Notes: a model not told the origin generated them from the letters alone. A stretch of 6,799 nucleotides of DNA from Treponema sp. (GCA_012513125.1 JAAZCS010000009.1:1-6799); one strand, 5' to 3'. Counted from the stretch's first letter, positions 1 through 6,707 are shown. Numbers and translations: made by a program.

Positions 1-8
1 AAAGGAGG
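1..8 (+). promoter_or_regulatory. Shine-Dalgarno of the porin-like gene
   Basis: AAAGGAGG is a near-perfect anti-16S complement. It lies 10 nt upstream of the ATG at 19, a spacing at the long end of normal. Seven consecutive T (10-16) fill the spacer. The promoter lies outside the window. Confidence 0.8.
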
Positions 9-18
9 ATTTTTTTAA

Positions 19-1389
19 ATGAAAAAAATCATAGGAATTATAGGAATTGCTGCAGTTCTAGCTTCAAGCATGTTTGCAGCAGAAGTAAAAGCTAAGGTTC
101 GTCTTACTGGATCTATTATCGACTATTCTGAAGCTGATAAATACAATTTTAGGATATATAAAGATAAAGACGACTCAACCAAGGATTTATTAACAGTAAT
201 GGGAACAAGAGCTAAATTTATGACTCTTGATACACATCAAGCTGAAAACTGGAATCCAATTTTTGATATCAGTGTTTCAACAGATGTAGCTGGTGCTGGA
301 TTTAAATTTTACAATACTTCAGGCACTTGGGAATATGGAACTCCTGCATTTTATGTTAATGATGGAAAATGGAATGTTTGGTTCAAACCATTTGATAATT
401 TTAAAGTTACTATGGGTAATTTTGATATTTGTTTAAATCAAGAACAAATTGATTGGGCTAATGAACATACTGGTCTTGGTGGAGACGGATATGTATTTGA
501 ATATGCAATGGGCGATTTCACATTTGATTTCATCATGAATACTGGTTGGGGTAAATCTTGGATTTATGCTCCATATACAATGAATGATTTTGGTACAACT
601 GACAAAAAAAATTATTCTTTGATGGGTACAAACCGTCTAAGTGAAACATCTGTTAAAGGTGCTTACAAATCACCTGTTGGAACAATCAGTGCATCTGTAA
701 CTTATAAAGGAACAGATACTGTTGATGTTGTTACAACAGATGGAAAAAAATCAGTAACTGCAGCAAAATTCATAGATTATTTCAAAGTAGCAGCAGGATG
801 GAACGTTGGAAACTTATTCGGCGATAATATCACTGGTTTTGTAAACGCATGGACAACAATTAATACAAAAAAATTTACAAGCGGATGGAAAAATTATTCA
901 GCATATGGTCTAACTGATTTTTCTTATGATAGTACAATAACTGGTTTAGACAAAATCGGAGCTGAAGTTTATGCTCAAATGACTATGGATGCTTTCAAAT
1001 TCCAAATATTTGTTCCATTTGAATTAAACATGATGCCTGTAACAGATTTAACAATCAACCCAGCACAAGACTCAGCAATTCCTTTGTATAAATTATTTAC
1101 AAACTACATTGTTGCAAAGGCAACATATAGTATGTCTAATGGTGTATCACCATATGTATATGTAAAATTTAGTCCTTGGGCTGGTGCAACTCATGACTTC
1201 GATTATGCAGGTGTAACATTCAAAAACTCATATGCAAAACCTTCAATCCAAGTTAAACCTGGTGTAACAGGAAAATTTGGTATCTGTGAATATGAAGTAG
1301 CTGTTGATTCAACTATCACTTTAGGTGGTGATCCAACTGTTCAAGCTTTCACATTCAAAGTACCAGTTACTTTAACTGTACAATTCTAG
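19..1389 (+). CDS. Porin-like outer-membrane beta-barrel protein
   Basis: This 456-residue protein is predicted to be exported and inserted in the outer membrane as a beta-barrel. Residues 1-20 form a signal peptide: a Lys-Lys start, a hydrophobic core (IIGIIGIAAVLA) and a small-residue end near FAAE. There is no lipobox Cys, so signal peptidase I is expected. The mature part is a run of short amphipathic strands with many Trp, Tyr and Phe separated by Gly/Asn/Asp turns, for example WNVWFKPFDNFKVTMGNFDI. It ends in VPVTLTVQF, with the C-terminal Phe typical of BAM substrates. The style matches the large paralogous families of treponeme outer-membrane proteins; I cannot name the substrate or subfamily. 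The start is fixed by the strong Shine-Dalgarno. The gene appears monocistronic, because an intrinsic terminator follows the stop by about 30 nt. A different kind of surface beta-barrel is the main alternative to a pore. Confidence 0.8.
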   Translation: MKKIIGIIGIAAVLASSMFAAEVKAKVRLTGSIIDYSEADKYNFRIYKDKDDSTKDLLTVMGTRAKFMTLDTHQAENWNPIFDISVSTDVAGAGFKFYNTSGTWEYGTPAFYVNDGKWNVWFKPFDNFKVTMGNFDICLNQEQIDWANEHTGLGGDGYVFEYAMGDFTFDFIMNTGWGKSWIYAPYTMNDFGTTDKKNYSLMGTNRLSETSVKGAYKSPVGTISASVTYKGTDTVDVVTTDGKKSVTAAKFIDYFKVAAGWNVGNLFGDNITGFVNAWTTINTKKFTSGWKNYSAYGLTDFSYDSTITGLDKIGAEVYAQMTMDAFKFQIFVPFELNMMPVTDLTINPAQDSAIPLYKLFTNYIVAKATYSMSNGVSPYVYVKFSPWAGATHDFDYAGVTFKNSYAKPSIQVKPGVTGKFGICEYEVAVDSTITLGGDPTVQAFTFKVPVTLTVQF

Positions 1390-1396
1390 TTTGTGC

Positions 1397-1414
1397 TTAG
1401 CTTAATTTAGCTAA
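1397..1414 (+). other. 18-bp dyad in the repeat, possible recombinase site
   Basis: TTAGCTTAATTTAGCTAA has two perfect 6-bp arms (TTAGCT and AGCTAA) around six bases, centred on AT at 1405-1406. In RNA it could form a small hairpin ahead of the terminator. As DNA, paired half-sites around a 2-bp centre are the layout of serine-invertase crossover sites, which are about 26 bp. The role is inference; the symmetry is directly visible. Confidence 0.4.
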
Positions 1415-1420
1415 TATGAA

Positions 1421-1452
1421 GGGCGTTTCCCAAAAGGAAGCGCCCTTTTTTT
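1421..1452 (+). terminator. Intrinsic terminator of the porin-like gene
   Basis: The stem pairs GGGCGTTTCC (1421-1430) with GGAAGCGCCC (1436-1445) around the loop CAAAA. It has ten pairs including one G-U wobble, and is followed by seven T (1446-1452). Read on the opposite strand, the wobble becomes a C/A mismatch and no T-run follows. It therefore terminates rightward transcription only. Confidence 0.93.
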
Positions 1453-1456
1453 ATAT

Positions 1457-1485
1457 TTGTAGGAGAGATTCATAATCAATATTAT
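1457..1485 (+). promoter_or_regulatory. Probable sigma-70 promoter of the recombinase
   Basis: TTGTAG (1457-1462) and TATTAT (1480-1485) are separated by 17 bp. The -10 box matches consensus at 5 of 6 positions and the -35 box at 3 of 6. Transcription would start near 1491, giving a leader of about 20 nt before the ATG at 1511. The upstream terminator shuts off porin read-through, so the recombinase needs its own promoter. Confidence 0.45.
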
Positions 1486-1500
1486 CATAAGACAGAAAAT

Positions 1501-1504
1501 GAGG
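1501..1504 (+). promoter_or_regulatory. Shine-Dalgarno deciding the recombinase start
   Basis: GAGG lies 6 nt before the ATG at 1511. The earlier in-frame ATG at 1499 has no comparable site and would add only MRCK. The 1511 start gives MIYGYIRVST, the normal beginning of this family. Confidence 0.7.
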
Positions 1505-1510
1505 TGCAAA

Positions 1511-2113
1511 ATGATTTATGGATACATTAGGGTAAGTACTGATAAACAAACAGTTGAAAATCAACGTTTTGAGATTAACCATTACATGGAAAAAGAAAAT
1601 ATCAAAATTGACAAATGGATTGAAGAGACAATAAGCGGGACGGTATCACCAAGCAAACGCAATCTTGGAAAACTTCTCAATGAAACAAAAAAAGATGACA
1701 TAATTATTTGCTCAGAACTGTCTCGTTTAGGACGAAATATGTTTATGATTATGTCGATATTAAACCTTTTGATGGAACGTGGTGTTTCAATTTATACAGT
1801 AAAAGAAGGTTATAAACTTGGTGAAGATTTAACTAGCAAGGTTTTAGCTTTTGCATTCAGCATATCGGCTGAAATTGAGAGAACACTCATATCACAACGA
1901 ACAAAAGAATCCTTAAAAAGAATAAAAGACGAAGGTAAAGTTTTAGGTCGCCCAAAAGGGAAAGCCACACATTACATGCTTGATGATATGAAAAACGAAA
2001 TAATTCAAATGTTAGAAGACAATATGATAAAAAGCGATATTTGTAAAGTTTTACACGTAAGTTCAGCAACCTTATATAGCTTCATGCGACGTACAAAAAT
2101 TTATATTCCATAA
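1511..2113 (+). CDS. Small serine recombinase, DNA-invertase type
   Basis: This 200-residue protein belongs to the resolvase/invertase group, which cuts both DNA strands at paired sites through a covalent 5'-phosphoserine link. YIRVST (residues 5-10) supplies the catalytic Ser9 and Arg7. SELSRLGRN (68-76) holds the conserved active-site arginines. The long E-helix covers roughly 105-140 (LTSKVLAFAFSISAEIERTLISQRTKESL). GRPKG (146-150) is the minor-groove linker, followed by a helix-turn-helix at about 160-195 (IKSDICKVLHVSSATLYSFMRR). The length and the N-terminus (GYIRVSTDKQTVENQRFEIN) recall the Mpi-type master invertases of Bacteroides, as I remember them. All catalytic parts look intact. 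It lies just inside a 61-bp inverted-repeat arm, which makes inversion of the flanked DNA a natural hypothesis. A plasmid- or phage-type resolvase is the alternative. The dGTPase gene follows after 38 nt and may be partly co-transcribed. Confidence 0.9.
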   Translation: MIYGYIRVSTDKQTVENQRFEINHYMEKENIKIDKWIEETISGTVSPSKRNLGKLLNETKKDDIIICSELSRLGRNMFMIMSILNLLMERGVSIYTVKEGYKLGEDLTSKVLAFAFSISAEIERTLISQRTKESLKRIKDEGKVLGRPKGKATHYMLDDMKNEIIQMLEDNMIKSDICKVLHVSSATLYSFMRRTKIYIP

Positions 2114-2136
2114 TCATGCTATAACTGCAAGAATAA

Positions 2137-2145
2137 TGATATAAT
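2137..2145 (+). promoter_or_regulatory. Extended -10 promoter of the dGTPase gene
   Basis: TGATATAAT is a perfect extended -10 (TGn plus TATAAT). No good -35 box lies at the usual distance, which an extended -10 can tolerate. Starting seven bases after the hexamer places +1 at 2152, the A of the dGTPase ATG. An overlapping second TATAAT lies at 2145-2150. Confidence 0.5.
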
Positions 2146-2151
2146 ATAATT

Positions 2152-3438
2152 ATGAAAGATTCATTTATAAACGAACAATGTAACGAAAAAAATAGCAAAT
2201 GGGCAGATTGCATAAAAAGAGAATCGCCAATTTATCAAAGAAATAATGATATCAGAAACGATTTTGAAAGAGATTACACAAGAATATTACATTGCCAAGC
2301 TTATAGGCGCTTAAAACATAAAACACAAGTATTTTTTGCTCCTCACAATGATCATATATGCACAAGAATGGAACATGTTGGACACGTGGCATCTGTTTCG
2401 GGCACAATTGCAAAATATTTGGGGTTAGATAGCCAACTAACTTCAGCAATCGCACTTGGACACGATATAGGGCACGCACCTTTTGGTCATCATCGTGAAG
2501 ATTGTTTGAACCGACTCTTAGGTCAAAAGGAAGGGAAAAATGCTCCTAAAAAATTCTGGCATGAGCGCAACAGTCTGTTCTTTGCAGATTATATAGAAAC
2601 ATTGCAAGATCCAAACGGCTACGAAAAAACGCTAAACCTGACTTACGCCGTCCGCGATGGTTTTATTTGCCATTGTGGTGAAATTGACCAGCAAGGACTT
2701 AAACCTCGTAATGAAAGCATAGATTTATACTCAATGAAAAGACCGGGTTTTATTCCGCCTTTTACATGGGAAGGATGCGTTGTTAAAATCGCAGATAAAA
2801 TTGCATTTTTAGGAAGAGATTTAGAAGATGCACGTCTATACCACATACTCGATATGACCGGTTACCGAGAATTACGCGAGATTGTGGGTTCAACGTTGGG
2901 TTTTGCAAAAAAAGGAACTCACGCTTTACGAAGTGGAAGAGCTGTAAATACAACTGTTTTAATAAATGATTTGATTGTGGATTTATGCGAACAAAGCTCA
3001 CCAGAAAAGGGACTTTGTTTTTCAGATGAATACTTTAAATTCTTAATTGAATTAAAAAAATTCAGCTTCACACATATTTATAAACATTGGCGACTAGAAG
3101 AATTCCAGATTTATGCAGACAATATTATTAAGACAATCTACAGAACTTTATTAAAAACTCAAATCTATGCTCAAAACGGAAGACTGAATCAGTTCTTAAA
3201 ATATTATCCAAAACTATTTCAAACATTTGAAGACTGGCTGATAAAATATACAAATTATAAACTTTATTCATTGGACAAACATGACTTCGTAGACAGAAAA
3301 TCAATCTTAAAATATAACACTTCAGAAGTTTTTGACATATTCAATAACGAATCTTTTGAAAAATGCATTATTGAATATATTTCAGGCATGACAGACGATT
3401 TTGCAATTCAAGTTTATAATGAAATAATTACGTTCTAG
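2152..3438 (+). CDS. dgt: dGTP triphosphohydrolase family protein (HD domain)
   Basis: This 428-residue cytoplasmic enzyme is predicted to hydrolyse dGTP, and possibly other dNTPs, to the nucleoside and triphosphate, so adjusting dNTP pools. The family signature RDYTRILHCQAYRRLKHKTQV spans residues 40-60, written here as separate blocks RDYTRILH and AYRRLKHKTQV. The HD metal ligands are visible: His75 in TRMEHVGHV, His104-Asp105 in ALGHDIGHAPFGHH, and Asp215 in KIADKIAFLGRD. The length and order fit the dGTPase-like branch. ATG 2152 is the only plausible start, because the next Met is residue 73, beyond the first conserved block. No Shine-Dalgarno precedes it, and the extended -10 just upstream predicts a leaderless transcript. 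Its stop codon directly abuts that of the convergent ACT gene. Housekeeping nucleotide control is most likely. Some dGTPases act against phage, but nothing here shows that. Confidence 0.92.
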   Translation: MKDSFINEQCNEKNSKWADCIKRESPIYQRNNDIRNDFERDYTRILHCQAYRRLKHKTQVFFAPHNDHICTRMEHVGHVASVSGTIAKYLGLDSQLTSAIALGHDIGHAPFGHHREDCLNRLLGQKEGKNAPKKFWHERNSLFFADYIETLQDPNGYEKTLNLTYAVRDGFICHCGEIDQQGLKPRNESIDLYSMKRPGFIPPFTWEGCVVKIADKIAFLGRDLEDARLYHILDMTGYRELREIVGSTLGFAKKGTHALRSGRAVNTTVLINDLIVDLCEQSSPEKGLCFSDEYFKFLIELKKFSFTHIYKHWRLEEFQIYADNIIKTIYRTLLKTQIYAQNGRLNQFLKYYPKLFQTFEDWLIKYTNYKLYSLDKHDFVDRKSILKYNTSEVFDIFNNESFEKCIIEYISGMTDDFAIQVYNEIITF

Positions 3439-3708
3439 TTAGATTCTGTGCATTTCAGAGAAAACGCGTTCATTCATGATATTTATCTCAACATCCATAG
3501 ATTCCGCTTTCTTGTTTAATTGATTTCTTAGCTCTTCAATAGAAATGTTTGATTTATCAAGTTCAACCATCATCATCATTACAAAATTTCCAGATAAGAT
3601 TGTTTGTGTAATATCCGCAATATTTATTGAATGTTCATACAAATAGTTTGATACATTTGCGATGATTCCAGCTTTATCGCTTCCTACAACTGTTATTATT
3701 GCATTCAT
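3439..3708 (-). CDS. Small ACT-domain protein (UPF0237-like)
   Basis: This 89-residue protein is one ACT domain, an amino-acid-sensing fold of the beta-alpha-beta-beta-alpha-beta type. The start NAIITVVGSDKAGIIANVSNYL has the typical strand, the ligand-binding 'D-x-x-G-I' turn and the first helix. It is followed by NIADITQTIL, the hydrophobic strand FVMMMMVEL and the helix SIEELRNQLNKKAESM. Its length matches stand-alone ACT proteins of the UPF0237 family, which lack a catalytic domain. The ATG at 3708 is preferred because GGAG lies 6 nt before it; a TTG at 3720 would add four residues and overlap that site. It begins 15 nt after the carbamoyltransferase stop codon on the same strand, so the two are almost certainly co-transcribed. 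A role in sensing an amino acid for the neighbouring enzyme is inference. The ligand is unknown. Confidence 0.85.
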   Translation of the reverse strand: MNAIITVVGSDKAGIIANVSNYLYEHSINIADITQTILSGNFVMMMMVELDKSNISIEELRNQLNKKAESMDVEINIMNERVFSEMHRI

Positions 3709-3714
3709 TTTTAT

Positions 3715-3718
3715 CTCC
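3715..3718 (-). promoter_or_regulatory. Shine-Dalgarno deciding the ACT gene start
   Basis: GGAG on the - strand is followed by the spacer ATAAAA and then ATG at 3708. This excludes the upstream TTG at 3720, which would place the ribosome site inside the coding region. Confidence 0.8.
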
Positions 3719-3723
3719 AAATC

Positions 3724-4722
3724 TTAAAAATTATTTCCGAGTGTCGCAGCAATTACTGCTTTAATTGTGTGCATTCTATTTTCCGCTTCATCAAAAACGA
3801 CAGATTGTTTTGATTCAAATACTTCATCAGTAACTTCTATCTCATTCAATCCAAATTTTGCTGATATTTCTTTTCCAATTTTAGTGTTCAAATCATGAAA
3901 AGAAGGTAAATCATGCATAAATATAGCACTTTTTTTTGCTTTTGCCATTACATTTTTATTCACTTGGTACGGTTTAAGATCATTTATTCTTTCCGCCCAA
4001 ATGTTATCAGGCTCACCCATAGAAACCCAGACATCAGTATAAATAATATCTGCATCTTTTGTTGCAATATCAATATTTTCAGTTAATGTGATTGACGAAC
4101 CGTTTGTATGACACCATTCTCCACATTCTTTAATTAAATCTGCATTTGGAAAATATTTTTTTGGAGCACAAATTGTCAAATTAATCCCCATTTTTGCACA
4201 TACAATACTCAGTGAATTTCCAATGTTATATCTAGCATCACCAAAATAGACAAGTTTCAATCCTGCAAGTTTTCCAAAATGTTCCCTTATTGTTAGCATA
4301 TCGGCGAGCATCTGCGTTGGATGGTATTCATTTGTCAAACCATTCCAAATTGGAACTCCCGCACATTTAGCAAGTTCTTCAACAATTTCCTGCCCAAAAC
4401 CACGATATTCAATTCCGTCAAACATCCGTCCTAAAACTCTTGCTGTATCTTTTATGCTTTCTTTTTTGCCAATCTGAGAGCCTTCAGCTAAATAAGTAGT
4501 GCTTATTCCTAAATCATGTGCTGCAACTTCAAAAGCACACCTTGTTCGAGTACTAGTTTTTTCAAAAATTAAGGCGATGTTTTTTCCATGGTGAATATCA
4601 ACAGGAATGCCCTTGCGTTTTTTTTCTTTTAATTCCGCAGCTAAATCCAAAAGAGCATTAATTTCTTCGCTTGAATAATCTTTTAATGTTAAAAAATTTC
4701 TTCCTTTCAAATTGACTTTCAT
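3724..4722 (-). CDS. argF: Ornithine carbamoyltransferase with HDLP motif
   Basis: This 332-residue cytoplasmic enzyme belongs to the family that interconverts carbamoyl phosphate plus ornithine with citrulline plus phosphate, in arginine synthesis or, as ArcB, in the deiminase pathway. Carbamoyl-phosphate residues are present: STRTR (57-61), Arg107 in EYRGF, and HPTQ (134-137). The ornithine loop DVWVSMGE (230-237) and ENRMHTIKA (from 314) are also intact. The odd point is HDLP at 270-273, where ornithine carbamoyltransferases have HCLP. The codon is GAT, two changes from either Cys codon, so a single sequencing error does not explain it. Activity may be altered, or the substrate may differ from ornithine. 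The start at 4722 has GAGAGG 6 nt upstream. It follows parE by 83 nt with its own -10 and leads into the ACT gene. No other arginine gene is in the window, so anabolic or catabolic use cannot be decided. Confidence 0.88.
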   Translation of the reverse strand: MKVNLKGRNFLTLKDYSSEEINALLDLAAELKEKKRKGIPVDIHHGKNIALIFEKTSTRTRCAFEVAAHDLGISTTYLAEGSQIGKKESIKDTARVLGRMFDGIEYRGFGQEIVEELAKCAGVPIWNGLTNEYHPTQMLADMLTIREHFGKLAGLKLVYFGDARYNIGNSLSIVCAKMGINLTICAPKKYFPNADLIKECGEWCHTNGSSITLTENIDIATKDADIIYTDVWVSMGEPDNIWAERINDLKPYQVNKNVMAKAKKSAIFMHDLPSFHDLNTKIGKEISAKFGLNEIEVTDEVFESKQSVVFDEAENRMHTIKAVIAATLGNNF

Positions 4723-4765
4723 AACTATCCTCTCATTTTATTAATATGAGTATAAATAAAGCAAA

Positions 4766-4774
4766 ATTATATCA
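4766..4774 (-). promoter_or_regulatory. Extended -10 promoter for the carbamoyltransferase-ACT pair
   Basis: The - strand reads TGATATAAT, a perfect extended -10, and the same 9-mer as before the dGTPase gene. No convincing -35 is seen. Transcription would start near 4759, giving a leader of about 37 nt before the ATG at 4722. Read-through from parE may also contribute, since no clear terminator separates them. Confidence 0.5.
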
Positions 4775-4805
4775 TATTATCAAAAGAAAAGATAGATTCA
4801 TTTTA

Positions 4806-6677
4806 TCAAGCATCTATTTCTTGTGACAAATTATGAACTATGTATTCGCGACGTTCAGGTGTATTTTTTCCCATATAAAATTGAAGAACTGTAGGAATAT
4901 TTTTTAATGTTTGAATTGTGACCGGTGTTAGATGAATTCCTTTATCGTCGCTTTCACCTTCTTTTTTTGGATGAATAAATTGTCCAAATTCGCTCGGATT
5001 GATTTCTCCAAGCCCTTTAAACCTAGTTACTTCTGCATTCACGCCCATTTTTTTAATTTCTTTGTCTCGTGAATCCTCACTGTAACAGTATACAGTTTTG
5101 GACTTATTTCTAACTCTAAACAATGGTGTTTCCAAAATGTAAACGTGTCCAGACAAAACTAGTTCTTCATAAAACAGCAAAAGATATGTCATAACAAGAT
5201 TTCTGATATGGAAGCCATCATTATCAGCATCAGTTGCGATAACAATTTTTGAATAACGAAGATTTTCAATATCCTTTTGAACACCCAAACTGAAAGTTAA
5301 ATTCTTTAGTTCTTCATTATCAAATAAAGATGATTTTTTATGACCATACATGTTTTCAGGTTTTCCTCTCAAACTGAAAATTGCTTGATAAGACACATCC
5401 CTTGAACCAACCATTGAACCCGTGGCAGAATCACCTTCTGTTATAAAAATCATTGATTCACTGCCTTTTTCTCCATCTTGAAGATGATATCTACAATCCT
5501 TTAGTTTTGGAATTTTCAACATGACTGATTTTGCAGCTTCTCTAATTTGCTTATCTGTAACGTTGTTTATCTCTGCTCTTGCTTTTTGATTTTTTATTAT
5601 TTTTTCTTCAATTTCGCCTGCAATTTCGGGATTATGACTAAGCCAGTCGTCAACAGAGATTTGAACTTCTTTCATAATTGGATTTCTGATTTCTACATTT
5701 CCCAATTTATTCTTTGTCTGACTTGTAAACATTGGATTGTCTATTCCAAGTTTTATGGCAACAATCAATCCGCTAATAATATCTTTTGAATCGTAATTCT
5801 TCTTATAATATTCATTTATTCCTTTTGCAAAACCGTCCAAAAATGCACTAACATGAGTTCCCCCATCATCTGTACTTTGTCCATTTACAAAAGAATAAAT
5901 ATATTTGTCCAATGAAGATGTATGAGTTAGAACAAACTGAAGATTTTCACCTTTATAATTGAAAAGTGGATAAAGTGATTTTTTATCTCCGCCCATTTCG
6001 GTTAAAAGTAAATCTTGAATGCCATTTTTGCTTAGATATTCTTTTCCATTACATTTTATTATCAAACCCGGATTCAAATAAGCATAATTCCATAAGCGCT
6101 TTTCTACCATTTCCATGTTGTATGAATACTTGCCAAACAATTCTTCATCTGGCACAAATTCTAAATATGTTCCATTTTTTGATTCAGGCTTTGCTTTTCC
6201 AGATTTTTCTGATGTTTTTTTACCTTTAGCAAATTCCACAATAGCCATTTTTCCATCTCGGATTGAAGCTGCCCTAAAATATGAAGAAAGTGCATTTGTC
6301 GCCTTAATTCCAACACCATTCATTCCTATTGCTTGCTTAAAAACAGAATTATTATATTTTGCTCCAGTATTAACATTACTTACACAGTCTTCAAGTTTTC
6401 CTAAAGGAATGCCTCGTCCGTAATCGCGTATTTTTACACGGCCGTCTTTAATTTCAATATCAACTTCTGTTCCAAAACCTTGCGAAAATTCATCAACAGC
6501 ATTATCAATTCCTTCCTTTAACAGAATATAAATGCCATCGTTTTCATTACTGCCGTCTCCAAGAGAACCAATATACATTCCAGGTCTAAGTCTTATATGC
6601 TCTAGACCTTCAAGATGCTGAATGCTATTTTCGTCATATACAACTGGTTTTGCAGTCGATTTTGTTTTTGCAGCCAT
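4806..6677 (-). CDS. parE: DNA topoisomerase IV subunit B
   Basis: This 623-residue ATPase and metal-binding subunit of a type IIA topoisomerase would pair with ParC to unlink chromosomes. The GHKL ATPase shows KEGIDNAVDE (Glu55 as general base, Asn59 for magnesium), DYGRGIP (85-91) and GMNGVGIKATNALS (118-131). The transducer has the switch-lysine loop QTK (320-322). The TOPRIM domain has ITEGDSATG (412-420) and the acidic pair in TDADNDG (482-488), where the usual Val is Asn. TRFKGLGE (551-558) and a GyrB/ParE-type end (YMGKNTPERREYI) complete it. The GSLGDGSNENDGIYILLKE block (about 37-55) favours the ParE type of spirochaetes and Bacteroidetes over GyrB. The start at 6677 (MAAKTKS) has AGGGG 5 nt upstream; an in-frame TTG at 6728 lacks this support and would swallow the -10 box. 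No parC lies beside it in the window. A GyrB paralogue is the alternative. Confidence 0.93.
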   Translation of the reverse strand: MAAKTKSTAKPVVYDENSIQHLEGLEHIRLRPGMYIGSLGDGSNENDGIYILLKEGIDNAVDEFSQGFGTEVDIEIKDGRVKIRDYGRGIPLGKLEDCVSNVNTGAKYNNSVFKQAIGMNGVGIKATNALSSYFRAASIRDGKMAIVEFAKGKKTSEKSGKAKPESKNGTYLEFVPDEELFGKYSYNMEMVEKRLWNYAYLNPGLIIKCNGKEYLSKNGIQDLLLTEMGGDKKSLYPLFNYKGENLQFVLTHTSSLDKYIYSFVNGQSTDDGGTHVSAFLDGFAKGINEYYKKNYDSKDIISGLIVAIKLGIDNPMFTSQTKNKLGNVEIRNPIMKEVQISVDDWLSHNPEIAGEIEEKIIKNQKARAEINNVTDKQIREAAKSVMLKIPKLKDCRYHLQDGEKGSESMIFITEGDSATGSMVGSRDVSYQAIFSLRGKPENMYGHKKSSLFDNEELKNLTFSLGVQKDIENLRYSKIVIATDADNDGFHIRNLVMTYLLLFYEELVLSGHVYILETPLFRVRNKSKTVYCYSEDSRDKEIKKMGVNAEVTRFKGLGEINPSEFGQFIHPKKEGESDDKGIHLTPVTIQTLKNIPTVLQFYMGKNTPERREYIVHNLSQEIDA

Positions 6678-6682
6678 AATTT

Positions 6683-6687
6683 CCCCT
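6683..6687 (-). promoter_or_regulatory. parE: Shine-Dalgarno deciding the parE start
   Basis: AGGGG on the - strand lies 5 nt before the ATG at 6677. It supports MAAKTKS as the N-terminus rather than a longer product from TTG at 6728. Confidence 0.75.
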
Positions 6688-6707
6688 AAAATGGTTATGA
6701 TATTTCT

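Larger units (their letters stand above)
1394..1454 (+). repeat. Left arm of a perfect 61-bp inverted repeat
   Basis: Every base of 1394-1454 is matched in reverse complement by 6739-6799 (paired coordinates sum to 8193). The arm starts 4 nt after the porin stop codon and ends 2 nt before a likely -35 box. It contains an 18-bp dyad and a complete terminator. Identity ends at 1454 on the inner side. On the outer side the other copy runs off the window, so the full repeat may be longer. Confidence 0.95.

Noticed and set aside
604..611. A8 run within the porin-like gene as a slippage site
   Set aside because: It encodes ordinary Lys-Lys-Asn codons in an AT-rich gene, and similar runs recur nearby (867-873); there is no sign of frameshifting.
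1483..1490. TATCATAA with an inverted partner at 6695-6702
   Set aside because: Only 8 bp, at unequal distances from the two repeat arms; an AT-rich coincidence.
1887..3001. - strand open frames of 60-75 codons opposite the recombinase and dgt
   Set aside because: They are antisense to conserved catalytic regions and have no translation signals or recognisable features.
3428..3437. ACGTTC-like sequence resembling the Mpi invertase site motif recalled as ARACGTWCGT
   Set aside because: Only about six bases match, it lies at the dgt stop codon, and no inverted partner was found. No full match to the motif was seen by eye anywhere in the window.
2152..3438. dgt next to a recombinase and porin as an anti-phage defence island
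   Set aside because: Some dGTPases act against phage, but no other defence gene, toxin or mobile-element boundary is visible; housekeeping function is simpler.
4485..4500. AGCTAAATAAG inside argF, resembling part of the repeat dyad
   Set aside because: It needs a gap to align, lies in conserved coding sequence and has no dyad partner.
4745..4762. ARG-box-like sequence (TATGAGTATAAATAAAGC) overlapping the argF transcription start
   Set aside because: It fits much of the AT-rich consensus, but the right half lacks the conserved C and there is no palindrome. It is expected by chance at this base composition.
4780..4805. Possible terminator after parE
   Set aside because: Only a 4-bp GATA/TATC stem with T-rich sequence behind it, far too weak to call.
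5547..6423. + strand open frames of 80-102 codons at 5547-5789, 5966-6229 and 6115-6423
   Set aside because: They lie antisense to strongly conserved parE motifs, lack Shine-Dalgarno sites and show no recognisable domain.
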